Source: Gemmatimonadota bacterium (GTDB taxonomy: Bacteria; Gemmatimonadota; Gemmatimonadetes; Longimicrobiales; Gaopeijiaceae). From it: a DNA stretch of 64,000 bases. The stretch covers positions 1-64,000 of the forward strand of contig JABDLS010000058.1 of the NCBI GenBank assembly GCA_013002885.1, read 5' to 3'. Below the pieces are notes generated by a model that saw only the letters and a list, made by a program, of their open reading frames with translations, was not told the origin of the DNA and did not search any database. The stretch's first letter is position 1, and every line of letters starts with the position of its first letter. The translations under genes and the position numbers were made by a program. This document shows positions 1-7,300 of this stretch, one piece after another.

Positions 1-93
1 CACACCCGTTCCCATCCCGAACACGGTCGTTAAGCTCTGCAGCGCGGATGGTACTGCCGGGGGCGCCCGGTGGGAGAGTACGTCGTCGCCGGC
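1..93 (+). rRNA. rrf: 5S ribosomal RNA, 3' portion (5' end outside window)
   Basis: The first ~93 bases read as the inner and 3' part of a 5S rRNA. The conserved loop segment cccatcccgaacacgg, then gttaagc and gcgcggatggtactgc, and the late GAGAGTA block are all present in the usual order and spacing. The 5' third is cut off by the window edge. A strong terminator follows about 15 bases later, as expected at the end of an rRNA operon, so 23S and 16S genes probably lie to the left. The exact 3' end is estimated. Confidence 0.93.
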
Positions 94-106
94 TTTATGC
101 TGGAAG

Positions 107-135
107 ACCCCTGGGGCTCGAGCCTCAGGGGTTTT
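107..135 (+). terminator. Rho-independent terminator of the rRNA operon
   Basis: An 11-bp stem (cccctggggct at 108-118 with agcctcagggg at 121-131, one G-U pair) is closed by a tiny loop and followed at once by TTTT. It sits directly after the 5S gene and points the same way. Confidence 0.85.
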
Positions 136-201
136 CTGCGTCAGGGGTTTTCCGCGTCAGGGAGAGTGGAAGGGCGGCCAGCCCGCTACGAAGGGCGAGC
201 G

Positions 202-978
202 TCAGAGCTGGTCGAGTATCTCGAGAATCTCCCTGCCGGGCTCTTCGGCATCGGGCCCGACGGCGAGCACGTCAGGGTCCTCCCCCCATTCACGCGTCTC
301 GACCTCGCGCAGTCGGCGCGTTCCCGCAGAGTCGTGGACCGTGAAGCCGGCTTCCCTGAACGCGGCAGTCACCCTCGTGTAGTTCGCCATGGAGTGGATG
401 GCCACCAGGGCAACACACGCTGAACCCAGATGGTGAGCTGCGGCCTCCACTACGTCTGCCTCGGCACCCTCGACATCGACCTTGAGGACATCGGGCGAAG
501 GTAGTTCGCGCGCCCCCAGGAGACTCGGGACCGAAGCGGTTTCAACCTCCACACCGCTAGCTGCCAGGGTGAACGCTCGGGACGACCCCGACTCTTCGAG
601 CCTGGCCGTGCCGTCCTCGGCCGACACTGCGAGCGGCATGAGGTGGACGTTGTCGCGGGCGTTCCAATCCAGGTGCTTCCGTAGATAAATAAGGTTGTAC
701 GGGGAGGGCTCGAAGGCATGGACCGTACCGGTGGAGCCGACGCATCGAGACGCGTGCAGGGCGACATATCCATGATGGGCACCGACGTCCCAGCAGGCAT
801 CACCTTCATGCAGAAGGTGCTCGAGGAGACGCATGCGAGCCTGCTCGATATTGCCCTTCAGGTATCGGCCAGAGGCCAAACTCCACCAGCACCCTTCGTT
901 GGGTCCCGATCGGATGCGTACCCGCACAGGCAGAACCAGGGGCGCGAGGCGTCTGCGAAGTTCGAGCGGTACCGGCAT
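202..978 (-). CDS. FkbM family SAM-dependent methyltransferase (copy 1)
   Basis: About 258 aa. A Rossmann methyltransferase core is visible: CWDVGAHHGYVALHAS (SAM-binding motif I), then HAFEPSPYNLIYLRKHL and, near the C-terminus, DVLKVDVEGAEADVV, the hallmark of the FkbM family. These enzymes usually O-methylate sugars or other small acceptors; the substrate here is unknown. I chose the ATG at 978 because GGGAGG lies four bases upstream, whereas the in-frame start at 1020 has no ribosome site. It is a paralogue of the gene at 3593-4381: both begin with a VRI-x-(S/T)-G-x-N-x-G-x-x-W segment. Confidence 0.85.
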   Translation of the reverse strand: MPVPLELRRRLAPLVLPVRVRIRSGPNEGCWWSLASGRYLKGNIEQARMRLLEHLLHEGDACWDVGAHHGYVALHASRCVGSTGTVHAFEPSPYNLIYLRKHLDWNARDNVHLMPLAVSAEDGTARLEESGSSRAFTLAASGVEVETASVPSLLGARELPSPDVLKVDVEGAEADVVEAAAHHLGSACVALVAIHSMANYTRVTAAFREAGFTVHDSAGTRRLREVETREWGEDPDVLAVGPDAEEPGREILEILDQL

Positions 979-1041
979 ATGCCCTCCCGCTGGCGTAGCC
1001 CCCCTGCACGAGGGCGTCATGTAGGCGATGGAAAAGTAGCT

Positions 1042-1752
1042 TCAGCCCTGCACCAGCTCCAATGATGCCGAGATGTTCGCCTCGATATCGGCCTGGTCCG
1101 CTGGATCAGTTGGGTCGAGGAGCTCACCGAATCCCGCGTCGAACCAACCGTCGAGTTCGATAGTGAGCGTGTACAGGGCGACGCTCCTGAAGGTCGAGCT
1201 GAATCGGCGTGGTGCGGGGAACACGTACTGTCGTCGTGCCGAGAGGGGTGAGGAGAACGCGAAGAGCTCCTCGACGCCGTCTCGTACAAACGTACCTCTG
1301 ATGAGGACGCTGGCTCCTTCGAGACTCGGGAAGACCTCGATGAGGACATCGTCCGCCGGGACACCCGGATCGAGCTTGTCGACGAATACGTCGATGGATT
1401 GGTATTCGTCCGTCGGGACCGGCGTCGACAGCGCGAGGGTGGGATCACCGGAGAGGCGAAGAGGCACGACCACGGGTTCTTCCAGAAGGAAGTCCTCCCT
1501 CCCGTTGATGGTAGAAGCGGTCAGCTCCAGTCCTCCCAGGGCGAGAGCGACCTCGCCGATGTCGATGCTCTCGATTCCTGGCGCGGGCGCCGGGCCACGA
1601 GCAGGGGACACCCCCGTCGGCGCGGCCGCAGAGGAAATCACCTCGACCTGAAGAAGGAGCGCGATACCCGGTGGTCCGGTGGCGTCTTCGCATGCGGCAA
1701 GCCCGAGCGTCAGTACGGCGAGCAGCAGCCTCGTGAGGTTGCGTGGGTTCAT
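1042..1752 (-). CDS. Predicted lipoprotein of unknown function
   Basis: About 236 aa with an export signal (MNPRNLTRLLLAVLTLGLAAC) ending in the lipobox LAAC, so a membrane-anchored lipoprotein is expected. The mature part is rich in beta-type sequence (IESIDIGEVALALGG, SIDVFVDKLDPG) and loosely resembles DUF4382-type secreted proteins, but I do not recognise a firm family. It lies 63 bases upstream of the FkbM gene on the same strand and may be co-transcribed with it. The start is the ATG at 1752; an adjacent TTG is less likely. Confidence 0.72.
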   Translation of the reverse strand: MNPRNLTRLLLAVLTLGLAACEDATGPPGIALLLQVEVISSAAAPTGVSPARGPAPAPGIESIDIGEVALALGGLELTASTINGREDFLLEEPVVVPLRLSGDPTLALSTPVPTDEYQSIDVFVDKLDPGVPADDVLIEVFPSLEGASVLIRGTFVRDGVEELFAFSSPLSARRQYVFPAPRRFSSTFRSVALYTLTIELDGWFDAGFGELLDPTDPADQADIEANISASLELVQG

Positions 1753-1820
1753 CAAAACACGGTGCGAGTCGTGGTCAGTTGGTGCTCAGCGTAGACATAC
1801 GCTCGATGACCCCCGCGCTG

Positions 1821-2981
1821 TCAGGTCGCAGCTGAGCGCTGCGTGGGCTGTGGCGCCCTCATCAGGTCCAGGGCGTGCTCGAAGGTACGCACCGTCCCGT
1901 CGACGTCCTTGAGCTTGTCGAGACCGAAGAGACCGATCCGAAAGGTCCGGAAGTCGTCGGGCTCGTCACATCGAAGAGGAACGCCCGCGGCGATCTGAAG
2001 GCCCGCCTCGGCGAACTTCCGACCCGACGCGATCTCCGGATCCTGGGTGTAGCTGACCACCACACCCGGCGCCTGGAATCCCTCGGCCGCCACGCTGGGG
2101 AAGCCGTCGCGCTCGAGCGCTTCACGCACACGGCGGCCCAGTTCCAGTTGAGCCTTCTTCACGGCGTCGAAGCCCACCTCGCGGGTCTCGCTCATGACAC
2201 GGCCGAAAGCGCGGAGGCCGTCGGTAGGCATGGTGGCGTGGTACGCGTGTCCGCCGTTCTCGTACGCCAGCATGATCTGATGCCACTTCTTCAGGTCACA
2301 GGCGAAGCTGGTGGAGGTCGTCTCCTCCATACGAGCCAACGCACCATCGCCAAGCATGACCAGGCCGCAGCAGGGTGTCCCGCTCCAACCCTTCTGCGGG
2401 GCACTCACCAGGACATCGACCCCGGTTCGGGACATGTCGACCCAAACGGTGCCGGACGCGATGCAATCGAGGACGAAGAGCCCTCCGACGTCGTGCACGG
2501 CGTCCGCGACCGACCGCAGGTACTCATCCGGCAGCATCATGCCCGCCGAGGTCTCGACATGGGGAGCGAAGACGACCCCGGGACGCTCTCGCCGGATGGT
2601 CTCGACGACGACATCGATAGGAGCCGGCGCGAAGGGGGCCTGCGGCTCGGACCCCACTGGGCTGGCCTTGAGCACGATCTCCGACGACGGGATGTTCCCC
2701 GCCTCGAAGATCTGTGTCCACCGATAGCTGAACCAACCGTTCCTGATCACGAGGCACGGTTGGTCGGTGGCGAACTGTCGAGCGACTGCCTCCATCCCGT
2801 ACGTTCCGCTTCCGGGTACGACGACGGCCGCTTGGGCGCCGTATACATCCTTCAGCGATGACGAGATGTCGTTCATGACCCCTTGGAAGGAGCGGGACAT
2901 GTGATTCAGGGCACGATCGGTGTAGACGACCGAGTATTCGAGGAGACCGTCGGGATCGACGTCAGGAAGAAGTCCAGGCAC
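1821..2981 (-). CDS. Class V PLP-dependent aminotransferase (alanine-glyoxylate aminotransferase type)
   Basis: About 386 aa, the normal length for fold-type I class V aminotransferases. Visible landmarks are LEYSVVYTDRALNHMS at the N-terminus, VVVPGSGTYGMEAVARQF (cofactor phosphate region), FVLDCIASGTVWVDM (the cofactor-ring Asp), and SAPQKGWSG, whose Lys should form the PLP Schiff base. Substrates are probably small amino and keto acids; the exact reaction cannot be read from sequence. I start it at the GTG at 2981 because GGAGG lies four bases upstream. The open frame continues to 3350, but that part is Arg/Ser/Thr-rich and would run over the divergent lipoprotein gene. Confidence 0.85.
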   Translation of the reverse strand: MPGLLPDVDPDGLLEYSVVYTDRALNHMSRSFQGVMNDISSSLKDVYGAQAAVVVPGSGTYGMEAVARQFATDQPCLVIRNGWFSYRWTQIFEAGNIPSSEIVLKASPVGSEPQAPFAPAPIDVVVETIRRERPGVVFAPHVETSAGMMLPDEYLRSVADAVHDVGGLFVLDCIASGTVWVDMSRTGVDVLVSAPQKGWSGTPCCGLVMLGDGALARMEETTSTSFACDLKKWHQIMLAYENGGHAYHATMPTDGLRAFGRVMSETREVGFDAVKKAQLELGRRVREALERDGFPSVAAEGFQAPGVVVSYTQDPEIASGRKFAEAGLQIAAGVPLRCDEPDDFRTFRIGLFGLDKLKDVDGTVRTFEHALDLMRAPQPTQRSAAT

Positions 2982-3162
2982 GAAACCTCCGCGCGGTGCG
3001 GCGTGAGAGTCTGGGCGTGGCGACCGGTGGCCGCGACGCCGGTTGCCGGACATTGATACGATTGCCGAGTCCATGCAATCGGAACCCCGGCAGCCCGCCG
3101 CGGACTCTTCGAGCAGGTGCCATGAATCCACCCGTAGACACCGAGGGGGCACGCGACCTTCC

Positions 3163-3519
3163 ATGAACAGGCACCGTCGATATTGGCGGCCCCCGGTGGC
3201 CGTGCGCGTGGTGACGTCGGCCCTGTTCGTCGCCGTCTCCGCCTGCGGAGACGATGGTCGCGGAATCGTCGAAGTCGACGATACGTCGCTGCAGGGCGTG
3301 GTGGTACGGGCGGGCACCCAGGTGCGACTGCCCGACGTCCCGGTGACCATGGACGGGCGGGTGGTGGTCAGTGACAGTCGGGGTCAATACCGTTTCGACG
3401 ACGTGCCGGTGGGCGAGGCGACGCTTTCGGTCAGCTACCCCGGCTACCTTCCGTACGAGCGGCTACTCGAGATCCTCGAGGGAGCCAACAGCTTCGACAT
3501 CCCTCTCCTCCCTGACTGA
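3163..3519 (+). CDS. Small lipoprotein with carboxypeptidase-regulatory-like (beta-sandwich) domain
   Basis: 118 aa from the ATG at 3163. The signal peptide (RRYWRPPVAVRVVTSALFVAVSAC) ends in a VSAC lipobox. The mature region, with VVVRAGTQVRLPDVPVTM, SDSRGQYRFDDVPVGEATLSV and YPGYLPYERLLEI, has the classic pattern of a CarboxypepD_reg/PEGA-like fold: a modified attribute, a Gly-x-Tyr-x-Phe strand, then a valine-rich strand. Such domains are found on secreted or outer-membrane proteins. It is divergent from the aminotransferase gene and convergent with the second FkbM gene. Confidence 0.75.
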   Translation: MNRHRRYWRPPVAVRVVTSALFVAVSACGDDGRGIVEVDDTSLQGVVVRAGTQVRLPDVPVTMDGRVVVSDSRGQYRFDDVPVGEATLSVSYPGYLPYERLLEILEGANSFDIPLLPD

Positions 3520-3592
3520 CCAGGCGGTCGGACGCTGACGCATCTCCTGCGCTCCATCTCGAAGCTCGAGCACAGCTCGACCACCGGCCGGG

Positions 3593-4381
3593 TCAGCGCC
3601 CCTTGAACAGGGTAAGGCTTTGGAGTGCGTCGGTATCGACGTCCCGGGTGGGCCCCACCGCCAGCAGGTCGTAGTCGCTGGTCCATTGCTCGTGCGGATC
3701 CGCCGAACAGCGTGCCATCTCCCACGACTCGAAGAGTCGAAATCCCCGCTGGCTCAGGATCTGCGTGCACGCTTCCTGCATGGCTCGACCGTGAACGGAG
3801 ACGAGCAAGGCGGCGTGCGCGGGAATGGCCTCGAGCCCACCGTCGAGGATGGCCGCCTCCTGGCCCTCGGCGTCGATCTTGAGCACATCCGGTGGAGGCA
3901 GGCCGCCGTCAGTGACGAGGTCGACCACGGTGCGCACGGCCACGATCTCGTCTCCACGACCCAGCTCGTAGGCCAGGGAATCGCCGCGTCCGCCGAAGTG
4001 GGCCTCCCCGCGTTCTCCCGAGAGCGCGACCGGGACGACCGTGACGTTCTCGATGCCGTTCCATTCAAGGTGGTGGCGCAGGAACCATCGGTTGGTCGCG
4101 GCGGGCTCCACGGCCACGACGATACCCGCTGCGCCCACCATCCGGGACGCGGCGAGGGACACGAAGCCTTTGTGGGCACCTACGTCCCAGAAGCGGTCTC
4201 CGGCCCGTACGACGAAGCCCAAAGCCTCGATACGGTCTGCGCCGAAGGCACCGGAACCGTAACCGCGACCACTGGTTACGATGCTCCACTTCATCCCTTT
4301 GTTGAGACCCGTGGCAATCCGCACTCGGACGTTCCGGAAGAGCAGCTGCCCGAGATTCCGAACCGCGTAGGGGAGTTGCAT
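3593..4381 (-). CDS. FkbM family SAM-dependent methyltransferase (copy 2)
   Basis: 262 aa. SAM motif I is FWDVGAHKGFVSLAASRM, followed by VVAVEPAATNRWFLRHHLEWNG and the FkbM signature DVLKIDAEGQEAAILDGG. The architecture matches copy 1 at 202-978, including the N-terminal VRIATGLNKGMKW element. The ATG at 4381 has GGGAG eight bases upstream and is preferred over the in-frame start at 4489. That earlier start would add a Cys/Arg/Gly-rich stretch without domain character and run into the region upstream of era. Substrate unknown; glycan or lipid-linked sugars are plausible. Confidence 0.85.
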   Translation of the reverse strand: MQLPYAVRNLGQLLFRNVRVRIATGLNKGMKWSIVTSGRGYGSGAFGADRIEALGFVVRAGDRFWDVGAHKGFVSLAASRMVGAAGIVVAVEPAATNRWFLRHHLEWNGIENVTVVPVALSGERGEAHFGGRGDSLAYELGRGDEIVAVRTVVDLVTDGGLPPPDVLKIDAEGQEAAILDGGLEAIPAHAALLVSVHGRAMQEACTQILSQRGFRLFESWEMARCSADPHEQWTSDYDLLAVGPTRDVDTDALQSLTLFKGR

Positions 4382-4566
4382 CGATGTCGCTCCCTGGTGG
4401 CATCCGGTCGGGTAGGCGCTGTAGCTTCGAGCGCCGCAAACATGTGGGCCCGTGCCCCTCCCGCCAAGCCGAAGTCCCTTTCCAACCACCTCTCCAGCAG
4501 AGCCGCCCTCTCCGCCACGGCGGCCCCGCCGCCATCCGCGCTCCCCTCCGCCGTGCCATCGCCATC

Positions 4567-5520
4567 TTGAGCCAGGATCAACCCATCAATCCGCCGGAAG
4601 ACGGTGAACACCCCACCCGCGCAGGCTACGTGGCCTTGGTGGGTCGCCCCAACGCTGGCAAATCGACACTTCTCAATCAGATGGTGGGTGAGCACCTCTC
4701 CATCGTCACCCCCAAAGCCCAGACCACCTGGAAACGGGTCACGGGGTTGCTCACGGTAGGTCCGGATCAGCTCATCTTCCTGGATACTCCCGGGCTCCTC
4801 GAGGCTCGGGATCTACTGCAGAAGTCCATGCTCGGCGCGGCGTTGGAGGCGCTGCAGGAGGCCGATGTCGTTCTCGTCGTCGTCGATACGACCCGCCCCC
4901 CTTCAGACGACGACCGGGAGCGAATCCTCGGTGCGCTGGAAGGCGTCTCGGTCCCGGTCCACGTGGCGCTGAACAAGATCGACGAGGCGAGGGGAGACGA
5001 GGTGGACGCTTGGGCATCGTGGATCGAGGGGGAGCTGGACGCCGAAGTACATCGGATCTCGGCGTTGGACGGGCAGGGAGTCGCTATCCTCGTCGAGGCA
5101 CTGCGGGAGGCACTGCCGGAGGGGCCGTTTCTATATCCCGACGACGAGATCGCCACCGAACCGGTCCGTTTCTTCGTCGCCGAACTGGTGCGTGAGACGA
5201 TCTTCGAGCAGTTCCGCCAGGAGATCCCGTACTCCGTCTTCTGCCAGGTGGAAGCGTTCCGGGAGTCCCAGGATCCCGTCTACATACAGGTCGTCGTCTA
5301 CGTGGAGCGGAAGTCCCAGAAGGGAATGGTCATCGGGAAGGGTGGTGCGGCCATCCGCGAGTTGGGGCGGGCGTCCCGGGCCAAGATCGAGCACTTTCTC
5401 GGACGAGCCGTGTACCTCGATCTGTGGGTAAAGCCGTTGCGCGCCTGGCGGAAGAACCGAGCCCACCTGGGTCGATTGGGCTTCCGCGTTCCTCCTGAGG
5501 ATGATTCTGAGAACCGCTGA
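4567..5520 (+). CDS. era: GTPase Era
   Basis: Ribosome-assembly GTPase that binds 16S rRNA. G1 GRPNAGKST, G3 DTPG and G4 NKID are all visible. The C-terminal KH domain has KGMVIGKGGAAIRELGRASR, and the family-typical end LWVKPLRAWRKNRAHLGRLGF is present. The start is uncertain. The only in-frame start giving a normal N-terminus is a TTG at 4567, about 21 residues before the P-loop and with no clear ribosome site. The ATG at 4384 would add an Arg/Pro-rich leader unlike Era. The 3' end overlaps the next gene by 20 bases. Confidence 0.95.
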   Translation: MSQDQPINPPEDGEHPTRAGYVALVGRPNAGKSTLLNQMVGEHLSIVTPKAQTTWKRVTGLLTVGPDQLIFLDTPGLLEARDLLQKSMLGAALEALQEADVVLVVVDTTRPPSDDDRERILGALEGVSVPVHVALNKIDEARGDEVDAWASWIEGELDAEVHRISALDGQGVAILVEALREALPEGPFLYPDDEIATEPVRFFVAELVRETIFEQFRQEIPYSVFCQVEAFRESQDPVYIQVVVYVERKSQKGMVIGKGGAAIRELGRASRAKIEHFLGRAVYLDLWVKPLRAWRKNRAHLGRLGFRVPPEDDSENR

Positions 5521-6487
5521 CTTCCTGAGCCTCGCCTTCGTCGTCACCCTGGCGGTCGCGCCGACGGTGGAGGCTCAAGACGAATCCGACGGGGCCCCGG
5601 AAGGCGCGCTGTTCTTGCTCCTCCCCGTTGGGGCGCAAGGTGTATCGATGGGTCGGGCGATGACCTGGGTCGAGTCTCCGGAGGCGTCCTTCTGGAACCC
5701 TGCGGGCCTCGCGGGAATCACCCAGAGTCAGGCCCTGGTCTTCCGAGGCGACCACCCCGTGGGCGATGCGACCGCGGTATCGGCCCTTTTTGCGCGGCCG
5801 GGCCTGGGGACGATCGGCGCTTCGTACTTCCTGCAGGATGTGGGAGAGATCGACCAGACCGACGAGTTCGGCAACTTCACGGGCCGCATCACCATCCGGA
5901 ATCACCTGGGCATCGTTTCGGGCGCCACGCGCTTTGCCGAACGCGTGGACCTGGGCCTCAACTTCAAGGTGATCCGCTTCCAGTTCTCTTGTCGGGGCAT
6001 CTGCGCCAACGAGGGGACGACTGCCACGACGTGGGCCATCGACGCGGGCCTTCAAGGCCGGCCGACCGATCGGGTGCGGATCGGGGCCATGGTGGCGCAC
6101 CTCGGACCGAACCTCCAGGTCCTCAACGCGGAGCAGTCGGATCCCCTCCCGGCGCGGATTCGGGTCGCAGGGGCCTACAACGTCCTCGCCGCCATCACCG
6201 ACGCGGAAGAGCTCGAGGGCTGGCTGTCCCTGGAGGTCCAGGACCGACTCCGGGAGTTGGGGTCGCTGTCGTACTATCTGGGAGCAGAGTTCACTGCGGG
6301 CCGGATCGACGCCCTCTCGGTGCGTTCGGGCTATGTCTGGTCCGATCTTCCGTCGGAGGACGGCGGACGGGTGGGGCTCGGCCTTCGGTACGAGCGCTTC
6401 GACCTCGCGATCGCCAAGTCCCTGGCGGTCTCGCCCTTGGCCGACGAGACCGACGCGGTCCACGTCACCTTCTCCATCGCCTTCTGA
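5501..6487 (+). CDS. PorV/PorQ-like outer-membrane beta-barrel protein
   Basis: 328 aa with a cleavable signal peptide (MILRTADFLSLAFVV...VEAQ). The mature start, FLLLPVGAQGVSMGRAMTW followed by ASFWNPAGLAG, is the signature of the PorV/PorQ (UPF0164) family, FadL-like 14-strand barrels that act in type IX secretion or related surface functions. Alternating hydrophobic strands follow, and the protein ends in IAF with the terminal Phe expected for BAM substrates. It overlaps era by 20 bases and precedes another exported protein. No other type IX component is visible in the window, so the exact role is open. Confidence 0.8.
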   Translation: MILRTADFLSLAFVVTLAVAPTVEAQDESDGAPEGALFLLLPVGAQGVSMGRAMTWVESPEASFWNPAGLAGITQSQALVFRGDHPVGDATAVSALFARPGLGTIGASYFLQDVGEIDQTDEFGNFTGRITIRNHLGIVSGATRFAERVDLGLNFKVIRFQFSCRGICANEGTTATTWAIDAGLQGRPTDRVRIGAMVAHLGPNLQVLNAEQSDPLPARIRVAGAYNVLAAITDAEELEGWLSLEVQDRLRELGSLSYYLGAEFTAGRIDALSVRSGYVWSDLPSEDGGRVGLGLRYERFDLAIAKSLAVSPLADETDAVHVTFSIAF

Positions 6488-6501
6488 AGGGGCCGAACGG
6501 C

Positions 6502-7284
6502 GTGAGGACGCGCCTGACGGTGGCCGTGGTCGTCGCCTCTCTCGCCGTCCTTGGCGGCGCACCTGAAGCGTGGGGCCAGTTCCGCGACCCCGACGCGTCT
6601 CCTGCCAAGGCGGCGGCCCTTTCCGCCCTTCTGCCCGGCGCTGGTCAGTACGTTCTGGACCAGAAGCGGTCGTGGGCCTATCTGGCTGTCGAAGCCGTGG
6701 GGTTGGTCTTCTACGTCGACCGACGGTCAGCGGCCGTGGATCTACGCGCGGGGTACCGCGACCTGGCCTGGAACGAGGCTCGCCTGCAGACCAGGGCACG
6801 AACGGAGGGCGACTTCGAGTATTACGAGCGCATGACGAAGTGGCGTACTTCCGGTTCCTTCGATGCCGATCCCGGCGCTCCGGGTGTGCAACCCGAGACC
6901 GATGCCGCGACGTTCAACGGAGACGCATGGGACCTGGCCCGTCAGATCTTCCTACCTGGCGGAACGACCGTCCCCGAAAGCGACCCTCGCTACCAGCGAG
7001 CTCTGGAATACTACCAGGGGCGCGCGTACGGACCGGAGTTCCTATGGGATTGGACAGGGAAAGAGGCGGAACAGGAGGAGTTCGGGGCGCTCATACACAG
7101 GAGCGACGATCGCTTCCGGCAGGCCACGAACGTCCTCGGACTGGTCTTTGCGAATCACGTCGTGTCCACAGTCGACGCCTACTTGAGCGCGCGGGCTCCG
7201 CGTGCGTCGCTGCGGAGTGGCTTTGTCGCTACTCCGGAGGGGTTGGGGTGGACCGCCCGGGTCGAGGTGGCGGTGCCCTGGTGA
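6502..7284 (+). CDS. Exported protein, DUF5683-like
   Basis: 260 aa from a GTG at 6502. An N-terminal signal (RTRLTVAVVVASLAVL...AWGQ) is followed by AAALSALLPGAGQYVLDQK and WAYLAVEAVGLVFYV, the LPG-x-GQ plus hydrophobic segment typical of DUF5683-type small membrane proteins of diderms. The middle is soluble and Arg/Asp/Tyr-rich. A second hydrophobic stretch (NVLGLVFANHVVSTVDAYLS) lies near the end. It starts 14 bases after the PorV-like gene and ends 16 bases before rnr, so it is probably in one operon with both. No specific function can be given. Confidence 0.72.
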   Translation: MRTRLTVAVVVASLAVLGGAPEAWGQFRDPDASPAKAAALSALLPGAGQYVLDQKRSWAYLAVEAVGLVFYVDRRSAAVDLRAGYRDLAWNEARLQTRARTEGDFEYYERMTKWRTSGSFDADPGAPGVQPETDAATFNGDAWDLARQIFLPGGTTVPESDPRYQRALEYYQGRAYGPEFLWDWTGKEAEQEEFGALIHRSDDRFRQATNVLGLVFANHVVSTVDAYLSARAPRASLRSGFVATPEGLGWTARVEVAVPW

Positions 7285-7300
7285 AGACGAGAGCGCGGGC

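Noticed and set aside
4384-4566. Upstream extension of era from an ATG at 4384
   Set aside because: The added 61 residues are Arg/Pro/Ser-rich, unlike any Era, and start almost at the divergent FkbM start. The region is better read as intergenic.
5330-6799. A 489-codon open frame on the - strand
   Set aside because: It lies across era and the PorV-like gene, whose protein motifs are clear on the + strand; its own translation is Arg/Gly/Asp-rich without motifs.
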